Part shown: positions 10,071-21,036 of the stretch, in pieces
Layout: each line of letters starts with the position of its first letter
Position numbering within the stretch: the stretch's first letter is position 1
Source: Elymus sibiricus
Taxonomy: Eukaryota > Streptophyta > Magnoliopsida > Poales > Poaceae
NCBI GenBank assembly: GCA_039707655.1
Contig: CM077672.1
Span: forward strand, 193,544,037 to 193,608,036
DNA length: 64,000 nucleotides
Direction: 5' to 3'
Translations under genes and position numbers: made by a program
The notes under the pieces: generated by a model
Told to the model about the DNA's origin: nothing
The model's input: only the letters and a program-made list of their open reading frames with translations
Databases searched by the model: none

Positions 10071-11612
10071 TCACAAAGCATCTACATTCCCCGACATCGG
10101 ATCACCATCCGAAGGGCTCCGGGCATGAGGCGAGCCCCGGGAAGATCCCTCACTTCCGCCAACCTCATGCTCGTACAAATTGACGAGCTCTGCGGTATAA
10201 TCGGCAATGGCGTCCTGAGCGGCTCTCGCTTCGTCCTCAGGCCTCGGGGGCTTCAATACTTTGCTAAAGGGAAAATGGGCATCGCGCATGAAGAGGTTGG
10301 TGAAGATGCGGTCTCTGACCTGCTCCAGTGCTTCATGAACCTCCTTCCGGGTGGCTACGCGCATGGCCTGCTCGCCTTCCTCAAGCTTGGTGGCAAGCTC
10401 CTAGAAGAATTGTGCATAACAGCCTATGTCGCCCGTTCGATGGAAGACAGGCGCATTCATGTTAAAGCCGAGGCCGTTCGTGGCAACAAAGGCACGCTGT
10501 CTAATGTCGTGAAGCATGGTACTTTGCATCACGTGTTGCTCTCCAAGACGAAGCAGATTGTCCTCTCGCGGGCCGCAGAGTTTCTCCAGCTCGGATTGTC
10601 GACCTTCGCGGCAGTCAAGAGCGGCCTCCCGGGTGTCCAACACTTCCCGCAAAAACTCGAGCCTCAAGCGTTCATCGTGATGGTCCGTCGGAGTTTTGTC
10701 TGCTTCCTCCTCCCGGATCTGAACATCAAGCTCTCGGTCGACGACAACCTCTTCACGGTCCCTCAACGCTCGCTCGCAGCCCGCAAGTGTTACCTCCAAC
10801 CGGTCAATGGCTTGGTGGGTGCCTTGAATAAAGTCTTCGATGGTCAACGGTGCAGAGCCGCCGCCGGCGTCTCCCAGACCAGTCCTGGCGCCCGAATCCC
10901 GGCCAGTCCCCGCGCAATTTCCTTCGAGGACTCTCGTCCTGGAAAGGAAGTCCCTCCCCCCGAGGGAAGCAAGAGGGTGCTCCACGTATGCGATTTCTCC
11001 CTCATCACGCACAACCTCTTCTGAAGTTGTCGGGTTGAGGGACCCGATGAAGGGGTATTGTCTGGAGGCTGACCTCCGATGGGGTCGTCTTGCATACTAG
11101 AAGCATCCACGGTGGTGTTTGACTCGGCTCGAACCAAGGCAATGCCCTCAGACGAAGGCATGCCAGGTGCACCCGCGCCTGGTGCCGCAATAGCCTCCGC
11201 ATCAACCGGGAGGCTCGAAGCGGCGTCCGTCAGGACCTCCGGGCCAATGCCAAAGCTAGTCAGGGCAGAAGCGGGGATTGCTTGACTCGCACCGGCTTCC
11301 CCGACAACGAAGCAGCTGGACTGGATATTAATGGCAGGGTGACCTTCCCCCACGCCGGGCCAGAAAATAATGGCCTCCGGGGCTGATGATGTGGCCGCTT
11401 GAGCAGATCGCCTCGCCTGACATGGCCCTGCGGCGGGAGACCCGAACAAGAGGCCACAAGTCTCAGAAATCACGGGAATATCTCTCCCATCCTGAAAAAA
11501 GGGAAAGTAAGGCATCAGAAGCACTTACTTGTCAGAGGCGCGCCACGTTTTCCTCAGCCTCCCTCCCATGAAAACAATGATCAGAGGACTGGTGGCCCGA
11601 TCTCCTATTCCC
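10071..11612 (-). pseudogene. Tat antisense ORF, C-terminal half (coiled-coil)
   Basis: Minus-strand frames 11524-10844, 11012-10401 and 10364-10071 together encode an Ala/Ser/Pro-rich linker followed by a long charged helix (LTIEDFIQGTHQAIDRLEVTLAGCERALRD... then EFLREVLDTREAALDCREGR...), with frameshifts between the blocks. It continues the N-terminal half at 15523-16844 across E2. Antisense ORFs with a Transposase_28-type N-terminal domain and a coiled-coil C-terminus are known from Tat-lineage elements; their function is not established. Confidence 0.6.
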
Positions 11613-12470
11613 TAATAACCCACAAGTATAGGGGATCGCAATAGTTTTCGAGGGTAGAGTATTCAACCCAAATTTATTGATTCGACACAAGGGGAGCCAA
11701 AGAATATTTGCAAGTATTAGCAGTTGATTTGTCAATTCAACCACACCTGGAGACTAAATATCTGCATCGGAGTGATCAGTACCACAGTAGTATGATAGTT
11801 TGATAGCAGTATCAATAAGAGTAACGGTAACAGTAACGGTAGCAGCAATAGTAGTAGCAATTGTGACAGTAGTAGCAACAATAGTAACTTAGCAAAGAAC
11901 AATATGTGAAAAGCTCGTAGGCATTGGATCGGTGATTATGTTGGATAACATTCATCATGTAACAGTCATAACCTAGTGTGACACAGAACTAGCTCCAATT
12001 CATCAATGTAATGTAGGCATGTATTCCGTATATAGTCATACGTGCTTGCGATAAGAACTTGCATGACATCTTTTGTCCTACCCTCCCGTGGCAGCGGGGT
12101 CCATAAGGAAACTAAGGGATATTAAGGCCTCCTTTTAATAGAGAACCGGAACAAACCATTAACACATAGTGAATACATGAACTCCTCAAACTACGGCAAT
12201 CACCGGAAAGAATCCCAATTATTGTCACCTTGGGGTATGCAGATCATAACACATAGCAGGTGCGTATAACTTGCAAGATCGGATCAAGAACACAAATATA
12301 TTCATGAAAACATAAGGGGTTCAGATCTGAAATCATGGCACTCGGGCCCTAGTGACAAGCATTAAGCATAGCAAAGTCATAGCAACATCAATCTCAGAAC
12401 ATAGTGGATACTAGGGATCAAACCCTAACAAAACTAACTTGATTACATGATAAATCTCATCCAACTCATC
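11613..12470 (-). repeat. 3' LTR of E2, lacking its U3 side
   Basis: Aligns without net indel to 14104-14961 of the other LTR (858 bp each). It ends abruptly at ...CCAACTCATC, after which gag sequence begins. Its outer end reads TAATAACCC instead of TGATAACCC. Confidence 0.85.
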
Positions 12471-14034
12471 TAGTCATTACTCCAACAGCATGATCATTCA
12501 TATTGTTATTCATTTCATTGAGCAATTCACTTTGAGATTTAGCAACTTGTTCTAATTGGGTTTGAACCATAGATGCATGTTTACTTACACCTTTAACATC
12601 ATTAGCAATTCTAAATAACAAGTCACTCAAGCGATCATTCATGTAGGCATTTTGTTTCAATTGTTTCATAACATTTGCATTGAAGTGATCTTGCTTAATA
12701 ATATAATTGTCCAATTCATACAAGCATTGACTAGGAGGTTTGTTATAAGGAATATCTCCTTCATCAAACTTTATAAGAGAATTTACCTCTACTACCTGTG
12801 GTGGTGTGTCAAGACCATGTATCTCTTCAATAGGTGGTAAATTCTTAACATCTTCAGCTTTAATACCTTTTTCCTTCATACATTTCTTTGCTTCTTGCAT
12901 ATCTTCAGGACTAAGAAATAAAATACCCCTCTTTTTCGGAGTGGGTTTAGGCGGTGGTTCGGGAAGTGTCCAATCACTATCATTCTTCAATATATTATTC
13001 AATAGTTCCTCAGCTTGTTCAATAGTCCGTTCCCTGAAAACACAACCAGCACAACTATCTAGGTAGTCCCTAGAAGCATCGGTTAGTCCATTATAGAAGA
13101 TATCAAGTATTTCATTCTTCTTAAGAGAATGATCAGGCAAAGCATTAAGTAATTGGAGAAGCCTCCCCCAAGCTTGAGGGAGATTCTCTTCTTTAATTTG
13201 CACAAAGTTAAATATTTCCTATAAAGCAGCTTCTTTCTTATGAGCAGGAAAATATTTTTCAGAGAAGTAATAAATCATATCTTGGGGACTACGCACACAA
13301 CCAGGAGCAAGAGTATTATACCATTCCTTAGCATCACCCTTTAATGAGAAAGAAAACAACTTAAGAATATAGTAATAGCGAATTTTTTCCTCATGAGCAA
13401 ATAGAGTGGCTATATCATTTAATTTAGTAAGATGTGCTACAACGGTTTCAATTTCATAGCCATGGAAAGGATCAGATTCAACCAAAGTAATTAACTCAAG
13501 ATCGACAGAGAATTCATAATCCTTATCAGTAACAAATATAGGAGAGGTAGCAAACTTAGGATCATATTTCATTCTCTCCCTCATAGATTTTTCTTTCATT
13601 TCAGTAAGCAATTTTATAACTTCATTTCTATCATTACAAGCAAGAATGGCTCTAGCCGTCTCCCTATCAAAGCAATGTTCATCAGGTGTTTCAACTCTAG
13701 TAGGAGAGCTAGGCATAATAGGTGAATCATAATTCTCAAGAGTTTCAACATTTTCAATTTCTTTAGCTTTAGCAAGTTGTTCACTAAGAAATTCACCAAG
13801 TGGCACAACATTATCAAGCATAGTACTAGCATCATCATGAGTATCATTCATGGCAGAAGTGGTATCATCAATAACTTGCGACATATCAGAATTAATAGCA
13901 AGTGGTGGTGTTGCAAGCTTACTCAAAATAGAAGGTGAATCAAGTGCAGAGCTAGATGACAGTTCCTTACCTCCTCTCGTCTTAGAGGGAACGATCTTGG
14001 TCTTAGCATCTTTCATATTCTTCATAGTGATCAA
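12466..14034 (-). pseudogene. gag: E2 gag, one in-frame stop
   Basis: One minus-strand frame is open from 14034 to 12466 apart from a TAG at 13219-13221, about 520 codons. It begins MITMKNMKDAKTKIVPSKTRGG and contains a capsid-like segment typical of Triticeae Gypsy gag (DPFHGYEIETVVAHLTKL, KLFSFSLKGDAKEWYNTL, YYFSEKYFPAHKKE; after the stop QAWGRLLQLLNALPDH and IFYNGLT). The final stop TGA is supplied by LTR sequence at the deletion junction near 12466-12470, so the tail is not the original one. There is no protease or RT. Confidence 0.75.
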
Positions 14035-14073
14035 CAGATATAAATCCCAAGTGACTCAACAAATAGAGCTATG

Positions 14074-14092
14074 CTCCCCGGCAACGGCGCTA
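14074..14092 (-). other. Primer-binding site of E2 (tRNA-Asp type)
   Basis: Minus strand TAGCGCCGTTGCCGGGGAG, 11 nt from the LTR edge, one mismatch (TAG for TGG) at the start of the usual TGGCGCCGTTGCCGGGGA. Confidence 0.75.
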
Positions 14093-14103
14093 GAAAAAGG
14101 TCT

Positions 14104-15517
14104 TGATAACCCACAAGTATAGGGGATCGCAACAGTTTTCGAGGGTAGAGTATTCAACCCAAATTTATTGATTCGACACAAGGGGAGCCAAAGAATATTT
14201 GCAAGTATTACCAGTTGAGTTGTCAATTCAACCACACCTGGAGACTAAATATCTGCAGCAGAGTGATCAGTAGCATAGTAGTATGATTGTTTGATAGCAG
14301 TATCAATAAGAGTAACGGTAACAGTAACGGTAGCAGCAATAGTAGTAGCAATTGTGACAGCAGTAGCAACAGTAGTAACTTAGCAAAGAACAATATGTGA
14401 AAAGCTCGTAGGCATTGGATCGGTGATTATGTTGGATAACATTCATCATGTAACAGTCATAACCTAGGGCGACACAGAACTAGCTCCAATTCATCAATGT
14501 AATGTAGGCATGTATTCCGTATATAGTCATACGTGCTTGCGATAAGAACTTGCATGACATCTTTTATCCTACCCTCCCGTGGCAGCGGGGTCCATAAGGA
14601 AACTAAGGGATATTAAGGCCTCCTTTTAATATAGAACCGGAACAAGGCATTAACACATAGTGAATACATGAACTCCTCAAACTACGGCAATCATCGGAAA
14701 GAATCCCAATTATTGTCACCTTGGGGTATGCGGATCATAACACATAGCAGGTGCGTATAACTTGCAAGATCGGATCAAGAACACAAATATATTCATGAAA
14801 ACATAAGGGGTTCAGATCTAAAATCATGGCACTCGGGCCCTAGTGACAAGCATTAAGCATAGCAAAGTCATAGTAACATCAATCTCAGAACATAGTGGAT
14901 ACTAGGGATCAAGCCCTAACAAAACTAACTCGATTACATGATAAATCTCATCCAACTCATCACCGTCCAGCAAGCCTATGAAGGAATTACTCACTCCCGG
15001 CGGCGAGCATCATGAAATTTGTGCTGAAGGATGGTTGATGATGACGATGCCGGAAGATCCCCCTCTCCGGAGCCCCAAACGGACTCTAGATCTGGCCTCC
15101 CGATGAAGAACAGGAGGTGACGGCGGCTCCGTATCGTGAAACGCAATAAAACTTCCTCTCTTATTTTTTTTCTCTAGAATTGTGAATTTATAGGCCTGAG
15201 ATTAGGGTCATCGGAGCCTCGTGGGCCCCACCAGCCACCAGGGCGCGCCAGGGGGGTGGCGTGCCCTGATGCCTCGTGGGCAGCAGGTGCCCCCCCTCCA
15301 GTAGGTTTTGGCTCTAGTATTTTTTATTTATTCCATAAAAAATCTCCAAAAAGTTTTGTCCAATTCCAAGAACTTTTATTTCTGCACAAAAAACAACACC
15401 ATGGTAGTTCTGCTGAAAACAGCGTTAGTCTGGGTTAGTTTCATTCAAATCATGCAAATTAGAGTCCAAAACAAGAGCAAAAGTGTTTGAAAAAGTAGAT
15501 ACGACGGAGACGTAACA
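14104..15517 (-). repeat. 5' LTR of E2
   Basis: 1414 bp, TGATAACCC...GACGTAACA on the plus strand; the family's usual edge is probably ...GTATCA, so the outer end carries a change. A minus-strand TATA-like box, CCTATAAATTC, lies at 15184-15194. Confidence 0.85.
15184..15194 (-). promoter_or_regulatory. TATA-like box in the E2 LTR
   Basis: CCTATAAATTC on the minus strand, about 325 bp inside the 5' LTR start. Confidence 0.45.
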
Positions 15518-15522
15518 TTCCC

Positions 15523-16844
15523 CCGCTCGGGGAATGCGTGAAGGATGAACTGCCCACGACAGGCCCTGTTCTGCAGAAGCTCCTTTCCCCGTCAAGAAGC
15601 CTTGGAGATGCCGCCGTCTCTAAATTGCCGTCCGTCTCGCTAAAAGCGGGAGAGCAAATAGCACTCAGGGTATGGCGATACCGCCTCTTAGGACCCTTGA
15701 GGACAGGCCCGTCCTCTCCCGGGGGGCTTTTCTGCCACGCTCCCGGAAAGACTGCAGCGGGCTCCGGTCATGCCAAAGAAGAAAAGCCGCCTGTGTGAAG
15801 GAGCTCTGTCACGCCTCCGCCGCCTCTACCGCTGTCAAGGTCAGAATCTGATGTACCCGCCGGCCATGGAAGCGGGTTCGGACGTTCAGGGTCAGCTGGG
15901 CCTTCCGGGATGATGCCCCATCGATCACAGGCCGGTAGGACCGCCAGGATCGATTCGCGGTCTTTATTGTCATAAAGGGGGCGGACGGACGCCGGAAGAG
16001 AAATCGTGCCCTCAAGGTTGAAGAACTCCCTGAGGATGGCCACGAACGCCTCACGGTCCAACCTGGAACGACAAAGGCATCGCGGATCCAAAGGGCCGCC
16101 GAATCGCCAGACCGACTGACCCCTCGCCTACAAGGGGGCCAAGCAATGGCGCACGAAGTGGAGCGCCACCATGTGGTAGAGAAGTCCAAGCTCCGACAAA
16201 CGCCAAATGCGGTCCAGCACCGGGAACCAAGCCTTGTCAACAAGAGGGGCCCTCTTCCATCCTTTGTGCCCGACTACTCGGGCCGTAGGGGGCTACAGGA
16301 GCACCCCAGTCTCCCGGAGGTCGGCAAGCACCCACCTTTGTTGCCAGTCTGCTAAAATAGAGTATCACCCAAGTTCTGGAAAACCAGGGTTCTTCACCCC
16401 ATCCGCAAGAACGAAGGACGCGCATCTGGAAATCTGATCCCCTGGGGACAAGTGCATCGAGAAGAAGTGGCGAAAAAGCTGCAGCGACGACATCACCCCG
16501 ACAAATGTGTCGCACAGATGGGCAAACAATGCCAGGATCTGGACCGCATTCGGACGAAGGTAGAGCATGTGAACTTGGTAGTACTCCAGGACCGCGCGGA
16601 AGAAGGCGGAAAACGGGTGCACCAAGCCGGCGGCGAGAAAGACGACGAAGATGGGCGCATCGGTAACATCTGTCTCCCTCGCGCCGGCCACTTTGAGTTG
16701 AGTGGGCCCGCACTCGTTGTTCTCCCGGCCGACGAGGTGACGAACCTTGTCGAGCCCTTCGGCGTTCACTATCCTCGGGCGGGGCAGAGCCTGTGGTGGA
16801 GGATCTGGCTGATGTGGTCCGTTGCTCCGTCCCCTCTTTGCCAT
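15523..16844 (-). pseudogene. Tat antisense ORF, N-terminal half (Transposase_28-like)
   Basis: Starts at ATG 16844 (MAKRGRSNGPHQPDPPP). Residues about 60-150 carry the pattern I associate with the Transposase_28 / putative gypsy-type transposon family: FVVFLAAGLVHPFSAFF, VLEYYQVHMLYLRPNAV, ILALFAHLCDTFVGV, LFRHFFSMHLSPGDQISRC. After ELG an in-frame TGA (near 16363) breaks it. The continuation (about 16360-15770) has further stops but still reads as protein (WRLSELGLLYHMVALHF, EAFVAILREFFNLEG). It lies antisense in the 3' part of the Tat element; its start is about 220 bp from the 3' LTR fragment, so transcription could begin in that LTR's neighbourhood. Function unknown. Confidence 0.65.
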
Positions 16845-17050
16845 CGTGATTTTCCACCGCGGTGCCGTAGGGGCAGTAAGAAGGCATTCTTTTTGGGGAC
16901 AAGAGCCGAGAAGTGGGCTTCACAGCCAGGCGGAGATGGGGATAGAGAATCACCGCATTAAAAGCCGACGACACGTGTGGGATCCTCTCCGGTCTTTGGG
17001 CCCATTTCTCCTCCTTCGTATGACATCGAGGTTACGATCGCAGAATGGGC

Positions 17051-17175
17051 CCGGGGGCTACTATCGGACCAATGGATTATAGGGTATCCAGGCCCGGACG
17101 ACCGTAGGGACCCACGGAGGTGCCGTGGAGAGCAAGGAGAAGATGGTCTGAGAAGTGAGGTTCCGGGAGGTCAGC
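17051..17175 (+). repeat. Tat PPT and start of 3' LTR, truncated
   Basis: CCCGGGGGCTAC (17051-17061, the latter part purine-rich) followed by TATCGGACC where Tat LTRs usually start TGTCGGGG. About 110 bp of LTR-like sequence follow before Copia gag begins. Confidence 0.5.
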
Positions 17176-17705
17176 CTGGGACCGTATCGAAAGAATCATC
17201 CAAAGAGTTCAAAGTTTGTCAAAGACATCTTTATCGATGATATCCTCAACTCCACGCTAATGTAGTCATTCGACAATATTGCTTAGGCGATCAGTGAGCT
17301 CGATGACACTTTCATTTTGAAAGCTTCGGAAATGGGTGAACATGGCACGATGCATATCAGTGTGCGTATCAGTTCTTGAAACAAATTCTTCATGAACGTT
17401 TTTGATGGCATCCTAGATTTGTTTGGCTATCTCAAGCCTTCTGAACCGAATGAATACATTTCTGGAGACGCTGTCACATATGATATCCTTCGCTTGAGCA
17501 TCCAGCCGAATGTTAGCTTCATCTTCAAGAGTAGGTGTTTCTGGATGCAGAATGGTGTACCCATATTTTCCACAATCTGCCATAGTTCTTCACTGATAGC
17601 TTGAATTTTAATCTTCATTCTACCTTGCCAGTAGAGATAGTCATTTCCATCGAAGATGGGAAATCTTTCAGATTGCCTGGATCTACCTGCATGCGACATA
17701 CTCAA
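17176..17705 (-). pseudogene. gag: E4 Copia gag, N-terminal part with frameshifts
   Basis: Starts MSMSHAGRSRQSERFPIFDG at 17705, with the Copia gag hallmark FDGNDYLYWQGRMKIKIQA. The frame breaks near 17427, then resumes in other frames as MHRAMFTHFRSFQNESVIEL, TDRLSNIVE, a VEDIIDKDVFDKL block and LDDSFDTVPG, the usual order in Copia gag (UBN2-type) domains. No zinc knuckle remains. The plus-strand reading FIDDIL near 17230 is chance complement of this segment. Confidence 0.65.
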
Positions 17706-17752
17706 AACTCCAAGGCGGTTAGACCTTTAACAAGAAGAGACAAGGAGACCTT

Positions 17753-17764
17753 GCTCTGATACCA
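17753..17764 (-). other. Primer-binding site of E4 (initiator tRNA-Met type)
   Basis: Minus strand TGGTATCAGAGC, 2 nt from the LTR end at 17767, the standard plant Copia PBS. Confidence 0.85.
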
Positions 17765-17766
17765 AT

Positions 17767-17918
17767 TGTTAGGACCGAGACTATATCGACCAGAGGGGGT
17801 GAGTGGGAGATTCAAAATTTCTTTGAAACTTCGAATCAAAACCAAACACAACAGCAGAATAAACTAGGTAGACCAAGTGTTGAAGATAAATAGACTGATC
17901 TAGGCTGAAAGGGGAAAC
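17767..17918 (-). repeat. E4 5' LTR, 3' fragment
   Basis: Begins TGTTAGGACC on the plus strand (element end CCTAACA) and runs to the TSD copy GAAAC (17914-17918). Confidence 0.75.
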
Positions 17919-19064
17919 TGTTGGAAATATGCCCTAGAGGCAATAATAAATTGGTTATTATTATATTTCCTTGTTCATGATAATCGTTTATTATCCATGC
18001 TATAATTGTATTGATTGGAAACTCAAATACATGTGTGGGTACATAGACAACACTGTGTCCCTAGTAAGCCTCTAGTTGACTAGCTCGTTGATCAAAAGAT
18101 GGTGAAGGTTTCCTAGCCATGGACATGAGATGTCATTTGATAACGGGATCACATCATTAGGAGAATGATGTGATGGACAAGACCCAAACTACGAACGTAG
18201 CATATGATCGTGTCAGTTTATTGCTATTGTTTTCTGCATGTCAAGTATCTGTTCCTTTGACCATGAGATCATGCAACTCACTAACACCGGAGGAATACCT
18301 TGTGTGTATCAAACGTCGCAACGTAACTGGGTGACTATAAAGGTGCTCTACAAGTATCTCCGAGTGTGTCTGTTGAGTTGGCATGGATCAAGACTGGGAT
18401 TTGTTACTCCGTGTGACGGAGAGGTATCTCAGGGCCCACTCGGTAATACAACATCACAATGAGCCTTGCAAGCAATGTGACTAAAGTGTTAGCCACGAGA
18501 TCTTGTATTACGGAACGAGTAAAGAGACTTGCCGGTAACGAGATTGAACTAGGTATAGAGATACCGACGATCGAATCTCGGGCAAGTAACATACCGAAGA
18601 ACAAAGGGAACAGCATACGGGATTAACTGAATCCTTGACATAGAGGTTCGACCGATATAGATCTTCGTAGAATATGTAGGAGCCAGTATGGGCATCCAGG
18701 TCCCGCTATTGGTTATTGACCGTAGAGGTGTCTCGGTCATGTCTACATAGTTCTCGAACCCGCAGGGTCTACACACTTAACGTTTGGTGACGATTAGTAT
18801 AATTGAGTTATTGTGTTGGTGACCGAAGGTTGTTCGGAGTCCCGGATAAGATCCTGGACATGACGAGGATCTCCGGAATAGTCCGGAGATAAAGATTGAT
18901 ATATGTGATAATGGTGTGTTGATCTCCGGAAGGGTTCCGGAATTCACCGGAAGGAGTTCCGGATGTTTACCGAAGTGTTCGGGTGCAGCAACACTTTATA
19001 TGAGCCAAAGGGGGTAAAGACCACGAGGTATTGGAAAGTGCAAAAGGAAGTTTTGCTGCTGCCT

Positions 19065-19215
19065 TAAGCGGTACTACCGCTGGTAAGGCAGTACTACCGC
19101 GTAAGCGGTACTACCGCTTGTGTGAAGCGGTACTACCGCATAAGCGGTACTACCGCTTGTGTGAAGCGGTACTACCGCTCGTGAGCGGTACTACCGCTTG
19201 TACGCGGTACTGCAG
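19065..19215. repeat. Palindromic 15-bp array in LTR A (7 units)
   Basis: Seven copies of (A)GCGGTACTACCGC(T), each a near-perfect palindrome around a central base, spaced by GTGTGA, TA or similar, plus a degenerate CGCGGTACTGCAG. The array lies 100-250 bp upstream of the LTR TATA box, so it is in U3. Confidence 0.85.
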
Positions 19216-19317
19216 AGATCCGAGTTGTACTCTTTCCCTGCGGGCCAAACCGACCTTGTGCGGGCAAAACCGACCTGGAGGAGGCTTTTACTCCAAGTTT
19301 AGACCCCAAGACTCAAC

Positions 19318-19327
19318 ATATAAATAG
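19318..19327 (+). promoter_or_regulatory. TATA box of LTR A
   Basis: CATATAAATAG context, identical in the three LTRs, followed within 60 bp by the presumed start of R. Confidence 0.65.
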
Positions 19328-19784
19328 AGGGGCAGGGCTAGCACACGGGATACATCAAGATTTCCCCAAGCCGTGTGCGGCAACCCTAACCCTCTAGTTC
19401 CTCCGTCATAATCTCCGTAGTGCTTGGCGAAGCCCTGCAGAGATTGTTCCTCACCACCATCACCACGCCGTCGTGCTGCCGGAACTTATCTACTACTTCA
19501 CCATCGCTCGCTGGATCGAGGAGGTGAAGGCGTCATCAAGCCGTACGTGTGTTGAACGCGGAGGTGCCGTCCGTTCGGCACTAGTTCGTGATCGGTTCGA
19601 GGGACGACTTGCGATTTGGATCGCGGAGACGTTCGACTACATCAACTGCGTTTCTTAACGCTTCCGCTTAGCGATCTACAAGTGTATGTAGATTCACTCT
19701 CCCTCTCGTAGATGCTCATCACCATGGATAGATCTTGCGTGTGCGTAGGAAATTTTTTGTTTCCCATGCAACGTTCCCCAACAG

Positions 19785-19796
19785 TGGTATGAGAGC
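19785..19796 (+). other. PBS of internal copy 1, mutated
   Basis: TGGTATGAGAGC one base after LTR A. The initiator tRNA-Met complement is TGGTATCAGAGC, as found intact in copy 2, so position 7 is C-to-G here. Confidence 0.85.
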
Positions 19797-21036
19797 TAGG
19801 TCTATGCGTAGATGAGATCTCGAGTAGAACACAAACGAGTTGTGGGCGTGGGTGTATACATATTGCTTGTCGTTACTAGTTGATACTTGATTCGGCGGTA
19901 TTGTGAGATGAAGCGGCCCGGACCAACATTACTCGTACGCTTACGAGAGACCGGTTCCTTCAACTGACATGTAACTTTGTTGCATAAAGATGGCTAGCGG
20001 GTGTCTGTCTCTCTCACTTTAGTTGAATCGATTTCAATGAAGAGGGTTCTTTTAGAAGATCAAAAAGCAATCACTACACCACGTTGTGGTTTTGCGTAGG
20101 TAAGAACGGTTCTTGCAAACCCGTAGCAGCCACGTAAAATTTGCAACAACAATTAGAGGACGTCTAACTTGTTTTTGCAGGGTATGTTGTGATGTGATAT
20201 GGCCAATTACATGATGAGATATATGTGATGTATGACATGATCATGTGTTGTATAGAATATCACGACTTGCATGTCGATGAGTACGGCAACTGGCAGGAGC
20301 CATAGAGTTGTCTTTAATTATTTTTGCCGTTTTGCTTTACTTTATCGCTATGAGTTAGCAATAGTCGTGGAAGCAACAATCGGCGCGACAAGCTCATGGC
20401 GACACGTTGATGGAGATCAAGATGATGGAGATCATGGTGTCATGCCGGTGACGATGGAGATCATGCCGGTGCTTTGGAGATGGAGAACAAAAGCACGAGT
20501 TCATGGCCATATCATGTCACTTATGATTTGCATGTGATGTTAATCCTTTTATGCATCTTATTTTGCTTAGGACGACGGTAGCATTATAAGGTGATCCCTC
20601 ACTTAAATTTCAAGATAAATTGTGTTCTCCCCGAGTGTGCACCGTTGCGAAAGTTCGTCGTTTCGAGACACGCCGTGATGATCGGGTGTGATAGACTCTA
20701 CGTTCGCATACAACGGGTGTAAGCCATGTTGCACGTGCGGAACACTCGGGTTAAACTTGACGAGCCTAGCATGTACAGACATGGCCTCGGAACAAAAGAG
20801 ACCGAAAGGTCGAACATGAGTCATATAGTAGATATGATCAACATAAAGATGTTCACCATTGAAACCACCTCAACTCACGTGATGATCGGACTTGAGTTGG
20901 TGGATTTGGATCATGTTACACTCGAATGACCGGAGGGATGTCAATTTGAGTGGGAGTTTTTAAGTAATATGATTAACTAAACTCATTATCTAGAACAATA
21001 GTCTAAGTTGTCTTTGCTATATTTATGTTGTAGATC

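Larger units (their letters stand above)
11613..15517 (-). mobile_element. Nested Gypsy element E2, deletion derivative with TSD TTCCC
   Basis: Complete outer boundaries: TTCCC at 11608-11612 and again at 15518-15522. On the minus strand: full 5' LTR (15517-14104), PBS, gag with one stop, then a truncated 3' LTR (12470-11613). A single deletion removed everything from the end of gag through pol and the first 556 bp of the 3' LTR. The host sequence is the Tat antisense ORF. The LTR copies differ at about 23 of 858 aligned sites by eye, so E2 is older than the BARE-like tandem. Confidence 0.9.
6574..17175 (+). mobile_element. Tat-lineage Gypsy retrotransposon (both ends truncated, E2 nested inside)
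   Basis: In order on the plus strand: gag, protease and RT remnants (6587-9048), a block of about 110-bp tandem repeats (9165-9715), a 42-bp repeat block (9870-10000), then a long antisense ORF (16844 to 10071, minus) interrupted by E2, a PPT-like GGGGGCTAC, and the first about 110 bp of a 3' LTR (17062-17175). Tandem repeats 3' of pol and an antisense ORF of the Transposase_28 type are known hallmarks of the plant Tat lineage (Grande, Cinful). The 5' LTR, PBS and gag N-terminus are lost at 6573/6574; RNase H and integrase are missing at about 9000; the 3' LTR is cut by Copia E4. Confidence 0.8.
17919..19783 (+). repeat. LTR A of the tandem
   Basis: 1865 bp. Carries about ten substitutions not seen in LTR B or C by eye, seven AGCGGTACTACCGCT-type palindromes and a TATA box at 19318-19327. 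The small ORFs inside all three LTRs have no match I recognise and are ignored. Confidence 0.93.

Noticed and set aside
11492..11528. GTAAGT...TTTTTTCAG intron in the Tat antisense ORF
   Set aside because: Only 37 nt long, too short for a plant intron, and the frame on either side is damaged anyway.
17195..17260. Plus-strand FIDDIL resembling a Gypsy RT catalytic box
   Set aside because: No other RT motif is near, and the complementary strand is a readable part of Copia gag (VEDIIDKDVFDKL), so the match is a chance complement.
19473..19658. 61-codon ORF present in all three LTRs
   Set aside because: In the LTR transcribed leader region; conservation reflects LTR identity, not coding selection.
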